64,000 nt of DNA from Chloroflexota bacterium (GTDB lineage Bacteria; Chloroflexota; UBA11872): the NCBI GenBank assembly GCA_026707585.1, contig JAPOWQ010000029.1, positions 105,151 through 169,150 on the forward strand, given 5' to 3'. How positions within the stretch are numbered: position 1 is the stretch's first letter; each line of letters begins with the position of its first letter. A program made the position numbers and the translations under genes. Below the pieces are notes generated by a model that was not told where the DNA came from, made no database searches, and saw only the letters and a list, made by a program, of their open reading frames with translations. This document shows positions 8,593 through 22,003 of this stretch, piece after piece.

Positions 8593-10497
8593 ATGGCGAG
8601 CAAGATCATTGGGATTGACCTGGGGACGACGAACTCCGTCGTCTCGGTGATGGAGGGCGGCGACCCGAACGTGGTCACGAACTCCGAGGGCAGCCGACTG
8701 ACGCCGTCGGTGGTGGCCTACGGCAAGGGCGGGCAGCGCCTGGTGGGGCAACTGGCCCGGCGGCAGGCGGTGATGAATCCCAAGAATACGATCAACTCGG
8801 CCAAGCGGTTCGTCGGTCGCCGGCTCACGGAGGTCGCGGACGAATCGGCGGCGGTGACGTTTGACGTAACCGATGGCCGGGCGGGCGAGGTGCTGATCAA
8901 GATTCCGGAGAGCGGCCGCGAGGTGACGCCGGAAGAGATATCCGCGGTCGTGCTGCAGAAGCTGAAGGCCGACGCGGAGAAGTACCTGGGCGAGGACGTG
9001 AGCGACGCGGTGATCACGGTGCCGGCCTATTTCAACGACTCGCAACGGCAGTCCACGCGCAACGCCGGGGAGATTGCCGGGTTGAACGTGCGGCGGATCA
9101 TCAACGAGCCCACGGCGGCGGCGCTGGCCTACGGCCTGGACAAGCGCGGGGCCGAGACGATCCTGGTGTGGGACCTGGGCGGCGGCACGTTCGACGTGAC
9201 CATCCTGGAGGTGGGCGACGGCGTGTTCGAGGTCAAGGCCACCAACGGGGACACGCACCTGGGCGGCGACGACTACGACCGGCGCGTGGTGGACCACGTG
9301 GCGGAGGACTTCCTGCGCAGCGAGGGCATTGACCTGCGCAAGGACCCGCAGGCGCTGCAGCGGCTGATCGAGGCCTCGGAAAAGGCCAAGCAGGAGCTGT
9401 CGTCGGTGCCGCAGACCCAGATCAGCCTGCCGTTCATCACGGCGGACCAGACGGGGCCGAAGCACCTGGACGCGGCGCTGACGCGGGCGGAGTTCGAGCG
9501 GCTGACGCAGGACCTGACGCAACGCTGCGTGGAGCCCTTCCGGCGGGCGCTGGGCGACGCCGGCATCCGGGCCTCGGAGATCAACGAGGTGGTGCTGGTG
9601 GGCGGATCGACGCGCATGCCGGCGGTGCAGACGCTGGTGCGCGAGCTGACCGGCAAGGAGCCCAACCAGGGCGTCAACCCGGACGAGGTGGTGGCCATCG
9701 GAGCCGCGATCCAGGGCGGCGTGCTGGCCGGCGAGGTGGAGGACGTGGTGCTGCTGGACGTGACGCCGCTGTCGCTGGGCGTGGAGACGCTGGGCGGCGT
9801 GCTGACGGCGCTGATTCCGCGTAACACGACCATCCCCACCAGCAAGTCGGAGATCTTCTCAACGGCGGACGACGGGCAGACGGCGGTGGACATTCACGTG
9901 CTGCAGGGTGAGCGGCCGATGGCGCGGGACAACACGACGCTGGGCCGGTTCCGGCTGGAAGGCATCCCGTCGGCGCCGCGCGGCGTGCCGCAGATCGAGG
10001 TGACGTTCGACATCGACGCCAACGGGATCGTAAACGTGTCGGCCAAGGACCTGGCGACGGCCAAGGAGCAGCGCATCACGATCACGGCCAGCACGAACCT
10101 CTCGGACGAGCAGGTGGAGGCGCTGGTCAACGAGGCCGAGGAGCACGCCGCGGAGGACCGCCGGCAGCTTGAGGAGGCCGAGCTGCGCAACAACGCCGAC
10201 AGCCTGGCGTACCAGACCGAGCGGCTGATCAGCGAGAACGGCGACAAGATCGAGGCGGCCGACCGGGAGGCGGCCGAGCGGGCGATCGCCGACGTGCGCA
10301 AGGCGCTGGAAGGCGAGGACCTGGAGGCGATCCGCAGCGCGACGGCGGTGCTGCAGACGGCGGCCCAGAAGCTGGGCGAGCAGATGTACCAGGCCGCGCC
10401 GGGGGCCGACGGCGCCGGTGCGGCGCCGAGTGCGGACGAGGCTCCGGCGGACGAGGAGGTGGTCGACGCCGAGTTTGAAGCCGCGGACGAGAAGTAG
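8593..10497 (+). CDS. dnaK: Chaperone DnaK (Hsp70)
   Basis: ATP-driven Hsp70 that binds exposed hydrophobic peptides and works with DnaJ and GrpE. It is 634 residues, full length. The actin-like ATPase domain begins [19 protein letters not shown] and contains [25 protein letters not shown] and LVGGSTRMP, all Hsp70 signatures. The linker [13 protein letters not shown] leads into the beta-sandwich substrate domain and helical lid. The C-terminus is acidic ([14 protein letters not shown]), like bacterial DnaK ends. A strong AGGAGG ribosome site lies 5 nt before the ATG. It is followed 6 bp later by grpE. It is the only dnaK in the window although two grpE-dnaJ sets are present. Confidence 0.97.
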   Translation: MASKIIGIDLGTTNSVVSVMEGGDPNVVTNSEGSRLTPSVVAYGKGGQRLVGQLARRQAVMNPKNTINSAKRFVGRRLTEVADESAAVTFDVTDGRAGEVLIKIPESGREVTPEEISAVVLQKLKADAEKYLGEDVSDAVITVPAYFNDSQRQSTRNAGEIAGLNVRRIINEPTAAALAYGLDKRGAETILVWDLGGGTFDVTILEVGDGVFEVKATNGDTHLGGDDYDRRVVDHVAEDFLRSEGIDLRKDPQALQRLIEASEKAKQELSSVPQTQISLPFITADQTGPKHLDAALTRAEFERLTQDLTQRCVEPFRRALGDAGIRASEINEVVLVGGSTRMPAVQTLVRELTGKEPNQGVNPDEVVAIGAAIQGGVLAGEVEDVVLLDVTPLSLGVETLGGVLTALIPRNTTIPTSKSEIFSTADDGQTAVDIHVLQGERPMARDNTTLGRFRLEGIPSAPRGVPQIEVTFDIDANGIVNVSAKDLATAKEQRITITASTNLSDEQVEALVNEAEEHAAEDRRQLEEAELRNNADSLAYQTERLISENGDKIEAADREAAERAIADVRKALEGEDLEAIRSATAVLQTAAQKLGEQMYQAAPGADGAGAAPSADEAPADEEVVDAEFEAADEK

Positions 10498-10503
10498 GGC
10501 CGG

Positions 10504-11004
10504 ATGAACGCCGACCCACAGGACCGCGCGGCCGCAGCCGGCAGCGAGCGCGAAGCGGAGCTGGAGGCCGCGGTGGCGTCGCTGAACGACCAGCTGCTGC
10601 GCCTGCGCGCCGAAATGGACAACTTCCGCAAGCGGGTGAACCGCACGACGGACGACCTGATCCAGGAGGCCAAGTCGTCGCTGCTGCGCGACATGCTGAG
10701 CGTGGCGGACGACCTGGACCGGACGCTGGCGGCGCTGGACGCGGGCTCGGATCCGCGCAGCGCGCGCGAGGGCGTGCAGCTCACGCGCAACCGGCTGGAC
10801 TCGCTGCTGGCCACGCGCGGGGTGCGCCCGATCGAGACGGAGGGCGTGTTCGATCCGCGCTGGCACGAGGCGGTGGCCACGCGGCCGGGCGCCGACGTAG
10901 CGGCGGGGACGATCACGGCGGAACTGCAGGCGGGGTATCGCTGGGGCGACGACGTGCTGCGCGCGGCGCGGGTGGAAGTGGCCGTGGCGGACGACGGGTT
11001 GTAG
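10504..11004 (+). CDS. grpE: Nucleotide exchange factor GrpE (set 1)
   Basis: Releases ADP from DnaK. It is 166 residues. A long N-terminal helix (about 15-60) has [18 protein letters not shown], matching the GrpE LRAEFENYRKR pattern, followed by [20 protein letters not shown]. The C-terminal beta-domain ends [23 protein letters not shown], the conserved GY.....RPA.V.V segment, though with AARVEVA in place of the usual R(P/A)A.V.V. It is shorter than the second GrpE at 34002. It lies between dnaK and a J-protein, the classic order. Confidence 0.92.
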   Translation: MNADPQDRAAAAGSEREAELEAAVASLNDQLLRLRAEMDNFRKRVNRTTDDLIQEAKSSLLRDMLSVADDLDRTLAALDAGSDPRSAREGVQLTRNRLDSLLATRGVRPIETEGVFDPRWHEAVATRPGADVAAGTITAELQAGYRWGDDVLRAARVEVAVADDGL

Positions 11005-11012
11005 GGACGGCC

Positions 11013-11936
11013 GTGGAATACAAGGACTACTACCAGACCCTGGGTGTTCCACGGAATGCGTCGCCGGACGACATCAAGTCGGCCTACCGGCGGCAGGCGC
11101 GGCGCTACCACCCGGACGTGAATCCGGACGACCCGGTGGCGGAGGCGCGGTTCAAGGAGATCAACGAAGCGCACGAGGTGTTGAGCGATGCGACGAAGCG
11201 GCAGCAGTACGACCGGTTTGGATCGAACTGGCGGCGGACCGGGTCGTTCGACGAGGCGTTTCGGCAGAGCGGCGTGCGGATGGACGGGTTTGGCGATTTC
11301 TTTGGCGGCGGGGCGTCGGGATTCAGCGACTTCTTCGAGGCGCTGTTCGGCGGGCGCGCGCGGCCGCAGCGGCCGCAGCAGGCGAACGTGGAAGAGACGT
11401 TGCAGGTCAGCCTGCCGGAGGTGCTGAACGGCGGCCGGCGGGCGCTGACGATGCGGGTGCCCTCGCCGGACGGCGGCGTGCGGCAACGGCGGATCGACGT
11501 GACGATTCCGCCGGGCGTGCGCGACGGGCAGCGGCTGCGGGTGGCGGGCGAAGGCGCGGTGCGGGCCGACGGGTCGCGGGGCGACCTGTTTCTGCGAATC
11601 CAGGTCAGTGACGATGCGGGCTTCGAACGCCAGGGCGACGATCTGACGACGGAGGTTGCGATCGGACTGACGGAGGCTGTGCTGGGCACCCGGGTCGAGC
11701 TGCCGACGCCGTCCGGTTCGACGCTGACCGTACGCGTACCGGCGGAGACGCAGCAGGGCGCCCGGCTGCGGCTGCGGGGCCAGGGGCTGCCGCGGGCCGG
11801 CGGCAAGGGGCGCGGGGACATGCTGGTACGGATCCTGGTGCGGCTGCCGCGCAACCTGAGCTCGCGGGAACGGGATCTGTTCCGGGAACTGGCGCGGATT
11901 CGCGGCGAGGTTCCGACGCCGACGGCGGTGAGCTGA
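11013..11936 (+). CDS. DnaJ-family co-chaperone lacking zinc fingers (CbpA-type)
   Basis: J-domain co-chaperone stimulating DnaK ATPase. It is 307 residues from GTG. The J domain (1-70) contains the HPD tripeptide in [11 protein letters not shown] and the helix [12 protein letters not shown] Gly/Phe-rich segment follows ([22 protein letters not shown]). The two C-terminal beta domains come next without any CxxCxGxG zinc repeats, so it is a type II (class B, CbpA/DnaJ2-like) protein. [17 protein letters not shown] and GDLFLRIQV mark [14 protein letters not shown] marks CTD II. It ends 1 bp before hspR. The window also has a zinc-finger DnaJ at 34682. Confidence 0.92.
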   Translation: MEYKDYYQTLGVPRNASPDDIKSAYRRQARRYHPDVNPDDPVAEARFKEINEAHEVLSDATKRQQYDRFGSNWRRTGSFDEAFRQSGVRMDGFGDFFGGGASGFSDFFEALFGGRARPQRPQQANVEETLQVSLPEVLNGGRRALTMRVPSPDGGVRQRRIDVTIPPGVRDGQRLRVAGEGAVRADGSRGDLFLRIQVSDDAGFERQGDDLTTEVAIGLTEAVLGTRVELPTPSGSTLTVRVPAETQQGARLRLRGQGLPRAGGKGRGDMLVRILVRLPRNLSSRERDLFRELARIRGEVPTPTAVS

Positions 11937-11937
11937 C

Positions 11938-12356
11938 GTGGTGTTCGACAGCGACGGCGAGCGACGCGACGACGACCTGCGCTCGCGCCCCGCGTATTTC
12001 ATCGGGGTGGTGGCGGAGATCACAGAGATGCATCCGCAGACGCTGCGCCACTACGAGCGCATCGGCCTGGTGACGCCGAGCCGCTCGCCCGGCAACGTGC
12101 GCATGTTCTCGCAGGAGGACATCGAGCGGGTGCGCCTGATCCAGCGGTTGACCTCGGAGTTGGGGGTGAACCTGGCGGGAGTCGAGGTGGTGTTGAACAT
12201 GCGCGACCGGTATCGGCGGCAGGCGGACGAGCACCGGCAGAACCTGCGGGAGATGCGACAGCGCTACGAAGCGGAGATCGAACGCCTGCGCAACGCCCTG
12301 CGGCGCGCCACGCGAGATCCGGGCGCGCCGCCGTATCCGAACCGGCGGCGACGGCC

Positions 12357-12360
<4 letters not shown>
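11938..12360 (+). CDS. hspR: Heat-shock repressor HspR (MerR family)
   Basis: DNA-binding repressor of chaperone and protease genes; in Streptomyces and Mycobacterium it binds HAIR sites with DnaK as co-repressor. It is 140 residues from GTG. The winged helix-turn-helix covers about 20-90: [20 protein letters not shown], then [19 protein letters not shown] and [19 protein letters not shown]. It is followed by a helical dimerisation stretch rich in Arg/Glu (about 90-135). HspR proteins lack a MerR effector domain, as here. It overlaps clpC by 4 bp (ATGA). Its presence in the operon behind a HAIR-like operator at 6093-6113 implies autoregulation. Confidence 0.9.
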
Positions 12361-14873
<2,513 letters not shown>

Positions 14874-15036
14874 GCCGCCGGGGGCTTGCGCGGCTGTCGG
14901 GCCGCGCGCGGGGTCCATCAAGCAGGGCCGTTGCCAACGCCGTGGCGGCCCAGCAGGTCGAGCGGACGTGGGGCTGCCTTGCCAGCGTTCTCGCGGCGGG
15001 GCACGATTCGCCGACTCGACGCTTCGAGGGCTTGCG

Positions 15037-15840
15037 ATGGCCTATACGGCGCTGGAACGTCTGAACCGCGATGAAATCGGCGCGCGCGCGCCCAATGCCG
15101 TGGCGATCATGCCGACGGCGGCGATCGAGCAGCACGGCCCGCACAACCCGATCGGCCTGGACACGATGTGTTGCATGGCCGTGGCGCGCGGGGCGGCCGA
15201 GGCGGCGGGCGAGCTTGACGTGATGGTCAGTCCGCCGCTGCACTTCGGCAGTTCCGACCACCACCGGCCGTTTCCGGGGGTGCTGACGCTGCGGAGCACT
15301 ACGTTCAGCCTAGTTCTTCTTGAACTGCTGGAGAGCCTGACGCTTTCGGGCTTCCGGCGCATCCTGATCCTGAACGGGCACGGCGGCAACATCCAGCTGA
15401 TCCAGCAGGCGGCGCGCGACTTCGTGCTGGAGCACCCGGACGTGCGCGTGGCGGCCGGCGCCTATTGGGACATCGCCCGGCGGCGGCTGGAGGCGGTCGA
15501 GGCGAGCCGCGAGGTGCACGTACCGGGGCATGGGGGCGATTTCGAGACGTCGTTGATGCTGCACCTGCACCCGGAACTGGTGCTGGACGAGCTGTTGCCG
15601 ATCGAGCACGCGGACCGGGACGATCCGCGCAGCTCGGGCTGGCCGAAGCTGGGCTCGTCTTCCATGGGGGCGTCCGTCAACGTGGCGGACATCGTGTACA
15701 TGTCGTTCCCCGGCGCCCGCATCACCGGATTGAGCGACGACGCGCGAGCGGCCACGGCGGAGTTGGGGCGGCAGTACTACGAGATTGCCGTGGAGGAATC
15801 GGCCGAGCTGATCCGAACCATTGCGGCGGGGCTCGAGTGA
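15037..15840 (+). CDS. Creatininase-family amidohydrolase
   Basis: Metal-dependent cyclic-amide hydrolase family (creatininase; FAPy deformylase; mycofactocin MftE relatives). It is 267 residues from ATG 15037, which has GAGGG upstream; the longer GTG/ATG choices lack support. Motifs: PTAAIEQHGPHNPIGLD (metal Glu and His, about 29-45), SSDHHRPFPGVLTL, ILNGHGGN (about 112-119) and GHGGDFETSLMLHL with a second metal Glu. The substrate cannot be deduced. There is no mycofactocin or riboflavin-pathway neighbour. It stands 163 bp after clpC and just before a Nudix gene. Confidence 0.85.
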   Translation: MAYTALERLNRDEIGARAPNAVAIMPTAAIEQHGPHNPIGLDTMCCMAVARGAAEAAGELDVMVSPPLHFGSSDHHRPFPGVLTLRSTTFSLVLLELLESLTLSGFRRILILNGHGGNIQLIQQAARDFVLEHPDVRVAAGAYWDIARRRLEAVEASREVHVPGHGGDFETSLMLHLHPELVLDELLPIEHADRDDPRSSGWPKLGSSSMGASVNVADIVYMSFPGARITGLSDDARAATAELGRQYYEIAVEESAELIRTIAAGLE

Positions 15841-15881
15841 TGGCTCGGGCGCATATCCAGCCAACCTGAGCGTCGGGAGTG

Positions 15882-16391
15882 ATGGCGAGGTCCGATCACC
15901 GGAACATCATTGGCGTCGGGGGCCTGGTGCGGATGGACGGCGGCATCCTGGTGGTGCGGCTGACGTACAGCGACATCAAGGGCCGGTACATGTTTCCGGG
16001 CGGCAAAGTCGATCCGGGCGAGTCGCTGGAAGCGGCGCTGATGCGCGAGGTGGAGGAAGAAGCGGGGGTGACGGCGGAGCCGGAGACGCTCATCGCCGTG
16101 CGGCACCGGGTCGACGCGAACGCGCTGAACACCTATGTGATCTTCAGCATGCGGTACGTACGGGGCGAGCCTCGTCCGAACGGGCACGAGACGGACGACG
16201 CCGCGGTCGTCAGCGCGGAGCGCCTGCGGACGCAGCCCGAGCGGTTCGCCTCACTGGTGCCGGAGGTGGCGTTGCCCGTCCTGGCGGGCTCGGCGCAGGG
16301 GTTGTCCCGCCGGGACTACCTGCCGACGCACGGTCGCTGCGCGCCGGAGACGTTTCAGCTCTACGCGGCGGCCGACGACGACGGCGGCTAG
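15882..16391 (+). CDS. Nudix hydrolase
   Basis: Hydrolyses a nucleoside diphosphate linked to another moiety; substrate unknown. It is 169 residues from ATG 15882 (GTG 15879 is one codon earlier), with GGGAG upstream. The Nudix box is complete: GGKVDPGESLEAALMREV followed by EEEAGV (about 45-68) fits GX5EX7REUXEEXGU exactly. The stop overlaps the stop of the convergent acetyltransferase gene by 3 bp. Confidence 0.9.
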   Translation: MARSDHRNIIGVGGLVRMDGGILVVRLTYSDIKGRYMFPGGKVDPGESLEAALMREVEEEAGVTAEPETLIAVRHRVDANALNTYVIFSMRYVRGEPRPNGHETDDAAVVSAERLRTQPERFASLVPEVALPVLAGSAQGLSRRDYLPTHGRCAPETFQLYAAADDDGG

Positions 16392-17590
16392 AAGCGATCC
16401 GCCGGCCAGTACATGAAGGGCGAATTGGGAAAGAGGCGTCGAAGGTACACGTCCACGTGGGGCGGTATGTCGAGGGCGTCCAAGGCCTGGTAGCCGCCGG
16501 GCATGCCGAAGTAGAGGTCAAGGAACTGCCCGCTGGTGAGCTCGACGACCGGCTCATTGCCGACCGGCTCACCGATGACGACGTTGACCATGGGGGTCTC
16601 GATCCTCGCGGCTTCGCCATCGACGTTGAGAACGAAGGCGGGGCCCGGTAACGGGGCCATCCGTCGGCGTCGGCGGATGAGCTCGGGAACCACGCTTTCC
16701 AGGGCGCCGCGCAGCGAATTCAGCCTGGCCATGCAGTGCCGGCTGGGCTCGAGAGTCGCGCTGGCACGCTTGCGCAGCAGGTCGAACAGCTCGGATGCGG
16801 GATGCAACTCGCCCGCCAAACGGGTGACGCCGCGGGCGGCGGCCCGATCCCGCCAGACATTCAGCAGGGGGATCGCGAGGTTCTCGCTCTGAATGCCGCC
16901 GTCCAGAATGGTCAACGCATCGTCGGACACCTCGGTGATGGCGTAGGCCACGACGGAGCGAACCTGGACGAGCACGTCGAAGTGGACGTCGGCGCCGCGT
17001 GAAAGGCCGGGCAACCAGTCCATGAGGGCCAGCCAATAGGCTTCGCTACGGTGGAGCGGGCCAACGCGGTCCGCGGCGATGTCACTGTAGATCCCCATGA
17101 CGGCGGGCAGATCGGCGGCCTGGAAGGGCCGAACAACGTAGCCGCCGGCCCACTCGATGTCGCCGTCGGGGAAGCGGGCCTGGAGCCGTGCGGTGGGGAC
17201 GGGGTGCCAGCCACGGCCGGCGTAGACGGCGGGAGCGCCGGTGGAAAGCAGCGAGAGCGGCTGGCCGTCGGCCTGCATGCGCTCGACAGCGGCGTCCAGC
17301 AGCCGACCGGCGTGGCCCTGACCGCGATGCGCGGGATCGACGGCGACGTCGGCTATGCCGCCGAAGCGCACGCGCGCCTCGCCATAGCGCATGGCGCGGT
17401 CGGCAATCCAGAGATGCCCGACGATTGCCCCGGAATCAACGGCCACCAGACTCTGGGCTACGTCCCAGGCAGGGTCGGCGCTCTGGTGCCGTTCGAAGTA
17501 GTGGCGGGGCGTGTCGTGGAAGGCCCGGGCGGTAACGTCCAGGGCTTCGTCGCGTCGATCCGGGGTCAGGGGGCAGACCATAGGGTTCAT
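16388..17590 (-). CDS. Eis-like GNAT N-acetyltransferase
   Basis: About 400 residues from ATG 17590 (MNPMVCPLTPD). The N-terminal GNAT fold has the acetyl-CoA loop in VDPAHRGQGHAGRLL (about 83-97). It is followed by a second, degenerate GNAT domain and a C-terminal SCP2-like domain, the architecture and length of the enhanced-intracellular-survival (Eis) family. The chain ends in Phe (YWPADRF), as Mycobacterium Eis does, where the terminal carboxylate is proposed as catalytic base. Known Eis acetylates aminoglycosides and protein lysines; here the substrate is unknown. A terminator-like hairpin lies in its leader (17619-17650). A longer in-frame start was rejected because the added residues look non-coding. 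Confidence 0.78.
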   Translation of the reverse strand: MNPMVCPLTPDRRDEALDVTARAFHDTPRHYFERHQSADPAWDVAQSLVAVDSGAIVGHLWIADRAMRYGEARVRFGGIADVAVDPAHRGQGHAGRLLDAAVERMQADGQPLSLLSTGAPAVYAGRGWHPVPTARLQARFPDGDIEWAGGYVVRPFQAADLPAVMGIYSDIAADRVGPLHRSEAYWLALMDWLPGLSRGADVHFDVLVQVRSVVAYAITEVSDDALTILDGGIQSENLAIPLLNVWRDRAAARGVTRLAGELHPASELFDLLRKRASATLEPSRHCMARLNSLRGALESVVPELIRRRRRMAPLPGPAFVLNVDGEAARIETPMVNVVIGEPVGNEPVVELTSGQFLDLYFGMPGGYQALDALDIPPHVDVYLRRLFPNSPFMYWPADRF

Positions 17591-17618
17591 AGGCAAGGGT
17601 TGGAGCGTTGCGGGCACG

Positions 17619-17650
17619 TAAAAGCGGCCCGACGCGCTGGCGTCCGGGCC
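17619..17650 (-). terminator. Terminator-like hairpin upstream of the Eis-like gene
   Basis: On the minus strand GGCCCGGACGC-CAGC-GCGTCGGGCC (stem with one bulge) followed by GC and TTTT. It sits between a TATATT box (17658-17663) and the start at 17590. It may insulate or attenuate the acetyltransferase gene. Confidence 0.4.
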
Positions 17651-17785
17651 GGTAGGAAATATAGCAGAGCCCGGCCGTGATCCGCGGCTAGACTCAGGCG
17701 GCTGACCGAGCAGAGAAGCTCGAGCGTTCAGCATGGATCGAGGTGAAGGCGGCCGTGCGGGCCACGGCAGGCACCGGAGGCCAGC

Positions 17786-18535
17786 GTGGAACGCGTGATC
17801 CGTCGCCCGCGTCTGCGCGACCTGCTGACGCTGCGCGCTCTGCTGTTTGCGCTGCTGGGGGTGCTGGCGCTGTCGGTGGCTGCCCTACTGCTGGCGCTGA
17901 TTACGACCGAACCGGCACGCACGCCGCCGCCGCAGCGCGAGGCCCGCCCAGCGGCCCCCGCGGGCACGGATCAAGCGAGTCTCCTAAGCGAAGACGCGGT
18001 GCCGGACGCTCCGGCGCGAGATCGCTCACCGCTGGTGCGATTGCCGCCGCGGCCGGCGCCGGCACGGCTGCAGACATTGGACGCGCTTCCGATCAACATG
18101 ATCAACGATCCGAACCTGCGTTCGTTCCTGCGTGAGGCGGATCGAGTGATCGCCGCTCTTGATCCGGCCACGGGCTACCTGGGGATGCTGGCGACCCAGG
18201 CGCTGCGCGACGAGACGTCGAGGTTGCGGGTGGTGGTAGAGAGCGGAGGATCGGCCGCCGCGCTTGCCGAAGTCCGTCCGGTGCGCTCGACGTCGGAGCT
18301 GCCGGCCGACGCCCAGACGCTGGCGCTGCTCTTGCGGTCGATCCTGATGACGGGCTCTGGCAGCCAGCTAGGTCTGCTGAACAGCCTGGCGGGGCAGCCG
18401 GCGATCACGGAGCGCATCCAGCAGGCCCGGGAGGCGCGCGCGCTGGGCCGCTTTATCGAGGTGAACGACGCGCTGGAGTTTGGCGCCGACCTGCGCGACC
18501 ACATCGTGGTGTCGACAGCAATCGATCGTCCCTAG
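17786..18535 (+). CDS. Membrane-anchored hypothetical protein
   Basis: No family recognised. 249 residues from GTG. A single N-terminal hydrophobic helix (about 14-43, rich in Leu/Ala/Val) follows a basic stretch, giving a likely N-in, C-out anchor. Next comes a Pro/Ala-rich linker (about 45-90) and a soluble ~150-residue domain that contains ALPINMINDPNLRSFLREAD. It is alone on the plus strand; its stop shares bases with the stop of the convergent Tat-lipoprotein gene. Confidence 0.65.
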   Translation: MERVIRRPRLRDLLTLRALLFALLGVLALSVAALLLALITTEPARTPPPQREARPAAPAGTDQASLLSEDAVPDAPARDRSPLVRLPPRPAPARLQTLDALPINMINDPNLRSFLREADRVIAALDPATGYLGMLATQALRDETSRLRVVVESGGSAAALAEVRPVRSTSELPADAQTLALLLRSILMTGSGSQLGLLNSLAGQPAITERIQQAREARALGRFIEVNDALEFGADLRDHIVVSTAIDRP

Positions 18536-20340
18536 CCGGCGGCCGGCTCGACGTCGGGTAGCTGCCAGGCCTCAATCGCCCGTTGGGCGTTAGCGGTCAG
18601 CAGAAGGTTGGCGGCCGGCGCCGCGGCGGCGGCGCGAATCTCGGACGACGTGACGAGTTGCCCGAGTTGCGTGCCGTCGGCGCGAAAGACGGCCAGCGCG
18701 CGCTCCGACGTCTGGGCAATGACGTAGGCGTCGGTGACGAGCAATCGCTCCACCGCCAGCCCGGGCACCTGCCATAACTCGGTCCCAGTCACACTGAACG
18801 CCGCCAGGCCGTTCGGCCCGGCCAACACGATGGTGTCGGCGGCCGGCAGGCGGGCCGCGGCCGACGAGGGATAGCCGATCTGCCACACGAGATCGCCGCG
18901 GGCGCTGTCGAAGATCTGCGAACTGCGGTCGGTGACGGCCACGGTGTGCTCACCAGTCTGGGTAAACAAGACCTTGTGCACTTCGCCGTCGACGCCGAAG
19001 CGCTGACCCAGGTTTCCGGCGGGTGTGATCAGCACGATGTGGTTTTCCCCCCGGTTGTTGGAGGAGGCGACGGCCACGGTTCCGGTGTCCGGGTTGAGGG
19101 CGACGTCGGCGGCGCTGATGTAGGCCCGGGTGGGTCCCCAGAGCTGACCGGAGTGCCCAAAGGCGAAGACGTGCCCCACGTCGCTGGCATTGGTGGAGCG
19201 CACCACGAGCCAGTCGCCGCCGGGCGCGAATACCACGTCCTCAAGCAACTGGTTGTCGGGGCGGGCGGGCGAGCGCCAGATCGACCGGCCTTCGGCATCG
19301 AGCAGCAGGAGATCGAACCCATGGGCGGCCATGAGTTGGCCGTTGCCGGACACGGCCGCGCGGGACAGCGGGATCTTGAGATTGCGCGTCCAGCGCGAGT
19401 CGCCGTCGGGGCCAAATGCCGCGACGGCGCCGTTGCGCGCGATGGCGAGCACGAGCTCGGCCTGGTCGGAGGCCGCGAGGGCCGTGATGTCGAAGTCGGT
19501 ACGAGCCAGCCAGGCGCGCTCGGTCCAGCGGCCGGCGGACGGGGCCCGCACGTCAGTGAGTTTGAAGGCCAGATCGACGACGTCTTCAATTCGGGTCGCG
19601 AGGCCGTCGAGCTGCCATTCGCGGGCCGCGGCGTCGGCTTCGTCCGGGCTGGGATAGCGACCCGCTTCGACCCACCGCCGGAAGACGCGAGACATGCGGA
19701 GCGTGGGAAGACGCTGGCCGATTCGGGCCCGCGCCGCGCTCTCGTCGTCGAAGGGCCCAACCAGCACGGCCAGCATGGGAACCCGAACGACATCGAACTG
19801 GAACTCGCCCAGCTCGGCGATGGTCGCCAGCAGCCAGTCTTTGGCGCGGCCCGGCCCGACGGCCTCGGCGAAGGCGCCGACGGCGGATCGCGCGCGCTTT
19901 TGCAGGGTGATGACGTGCACGAGGCGCTCGGGTTCCTCGAGTTCCTCGTACGCGCGCAGCGTGGGGATGATCTCGACCAGGGCGTCGACGGCCGTGGTGA
20001 GATGCCGGTGCGCCGGGACGGCCGTCGCGGGCGGGTTGAGCGGGACGAGAGCCTGGCCCAGGGCGCCAATGGCTTCGAATCGAGCCTGGGCGGCAGCCGC
20101 GAACTGCTCGGGAGTCTGGGACCCGGCGGCCAGTTCGCGGATGTTGAGTTCCAGCGTGCGCACGACGTCGAGCGAGTCAGTGGCGACGGTGAGCGCGGGC
20201 TCCCAATACGGCCGGGCGCCCAAGCTGACCGCCGGGGGCGCGGGTTCGCCGCAGGCCGCGGCGAACGCGGCGAGCGCGGCGGCCGCGGATGCGGCCAGGA
20301 AGCCTCGCCGCGAGGCGTCGCGCCGCTGCGGTGGGCGCAC
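18532..20340 (-). CDS. Tat-dependent lipoprotein with beta-propeller
   Basis: 602 residues from GTG 20340, 7 bp after the miaB stop. The N-terminus has a twin-arginine motif SRRGFLA, a hydrophobic Ala-rich stretch and a lipobox ending AAAC (Cys about 30), so it should be a Tat-exported, lipid-anchored protein. A helical region follows (about 40-260). The C-terminal half (about 270-600) has repeated strands such as IFDSARGDLVWQIG and LAAFSVTGTELWQVPG, the look of a PQQ/WD-type propeller. No catalytic residues are recognised; a sensing or binding role at the cell surface is inference. Close spacing suggests co-transcription with miaB, though no functional link is evident. Confidence 0.65.
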   Translation of the reverse strand: MRPPQRRDASRRGFLAASAAAALAAFAAACGEPAPPAVSLGARPYWEPALTVATDSLDVVRTLELNIRELAAGSQTPEQFAAAAQARFEAIGALGQALVPLNPPATAVPAHRHLTTAVDALVEIIPTLRAYEELEEPERLVHVITLQKRARSAVGAFAEAVGPGRAKDWLLATIAELGEFQFDVVRVPMLAVLVGPFDDESAARARIGQRLPTLRMSRVFRRWVEAGRYPSPDEADAAAREWQLDGLATRIEDVVDLAFKLTDVRAPSAGRWTERAWLARTDFDITALAASDQAELVLAIARNGAVAAFGPDGDSRWTRNLKIPLSRAAVSGNGQLMAAHGFDLLLLDAEGRSIWRSPARPDNQLLEDVVFAPGGDWLVVRSTNASDVGHVFAFGHSGQLWGPTRAYISAADVALNPDTGTVAVASSNNRGENHIVLITPAGNLGQRFGVDGEVHKVLFTQTGEHTVAVTDRSSQIFDSARGDLVWQIGYPSSAAARLPAADTIVLAGPNGLAAFSVTGTELWQVPGLAVERLLVTDAYVIAQTSERALAVFRADGTQLGQLVTSSEIRAAAAAPAANLLLTANAQRAIEAWQLPDVEPAAG

Positions 20341-20347
20341 GCGGATG

Positions 20348-21685
<1,338 letters not shown>

Positions 21686-21807
21686 CGAGACGACGAGACC
21701 TTGTGTGGCGGCCGAGGGCCGAAATACCCCGCTGGTATGATAGCCCTCCGGGGTACGCGCACCGGATTCGCAGCCTGGACGGTGATTTTCTGCGCTCCCG
21801 ATTAAGA

Positions 21808-22002
21808 TTGCTTGGCCGCCCCGCCGTGATTGCGTTTCTGGTGTTGGCGGCCGTGCTGACGGCCCTGGTCTTCATGGTGTCGCTCGGCAGGGCGTTGGGC
21901 GTGGCGCAATACGCGGGCTTGGTGGTCGTGGCGGTAGTGACGGCGGCATTCGCGGTTGCGCTGATGTACGCCGATTCCGGGTCCGCCGATTCGGAGTCGT
22001 AG
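21808..22002 (+). CDS. Small two-helix membrane protein
   Basis: About 64 residues from TTG 21808; the exact start is uncertain. Two hydrophobic segments (AVIAFLVLAAVLTALVFMV and a second starting YAGLVVVAVVTAAFAVAL) are separated by a short polar loop, with a short acidic tail DSGSADSES. An extended -10 (TGGTATGAT at 21733-21741) lies upstream. The stop is 1 bp before rmlD, so it probably opens the polysaccharide operon. No family recognised. Confidence 0.5.
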   Translation: MLGRPAVIAFLVLAAVLTALVFMVSLGRALGVAQYAGLVVVAVVTAAFAVALMYADSGSADSES

Positions 22003-22003
22003 G

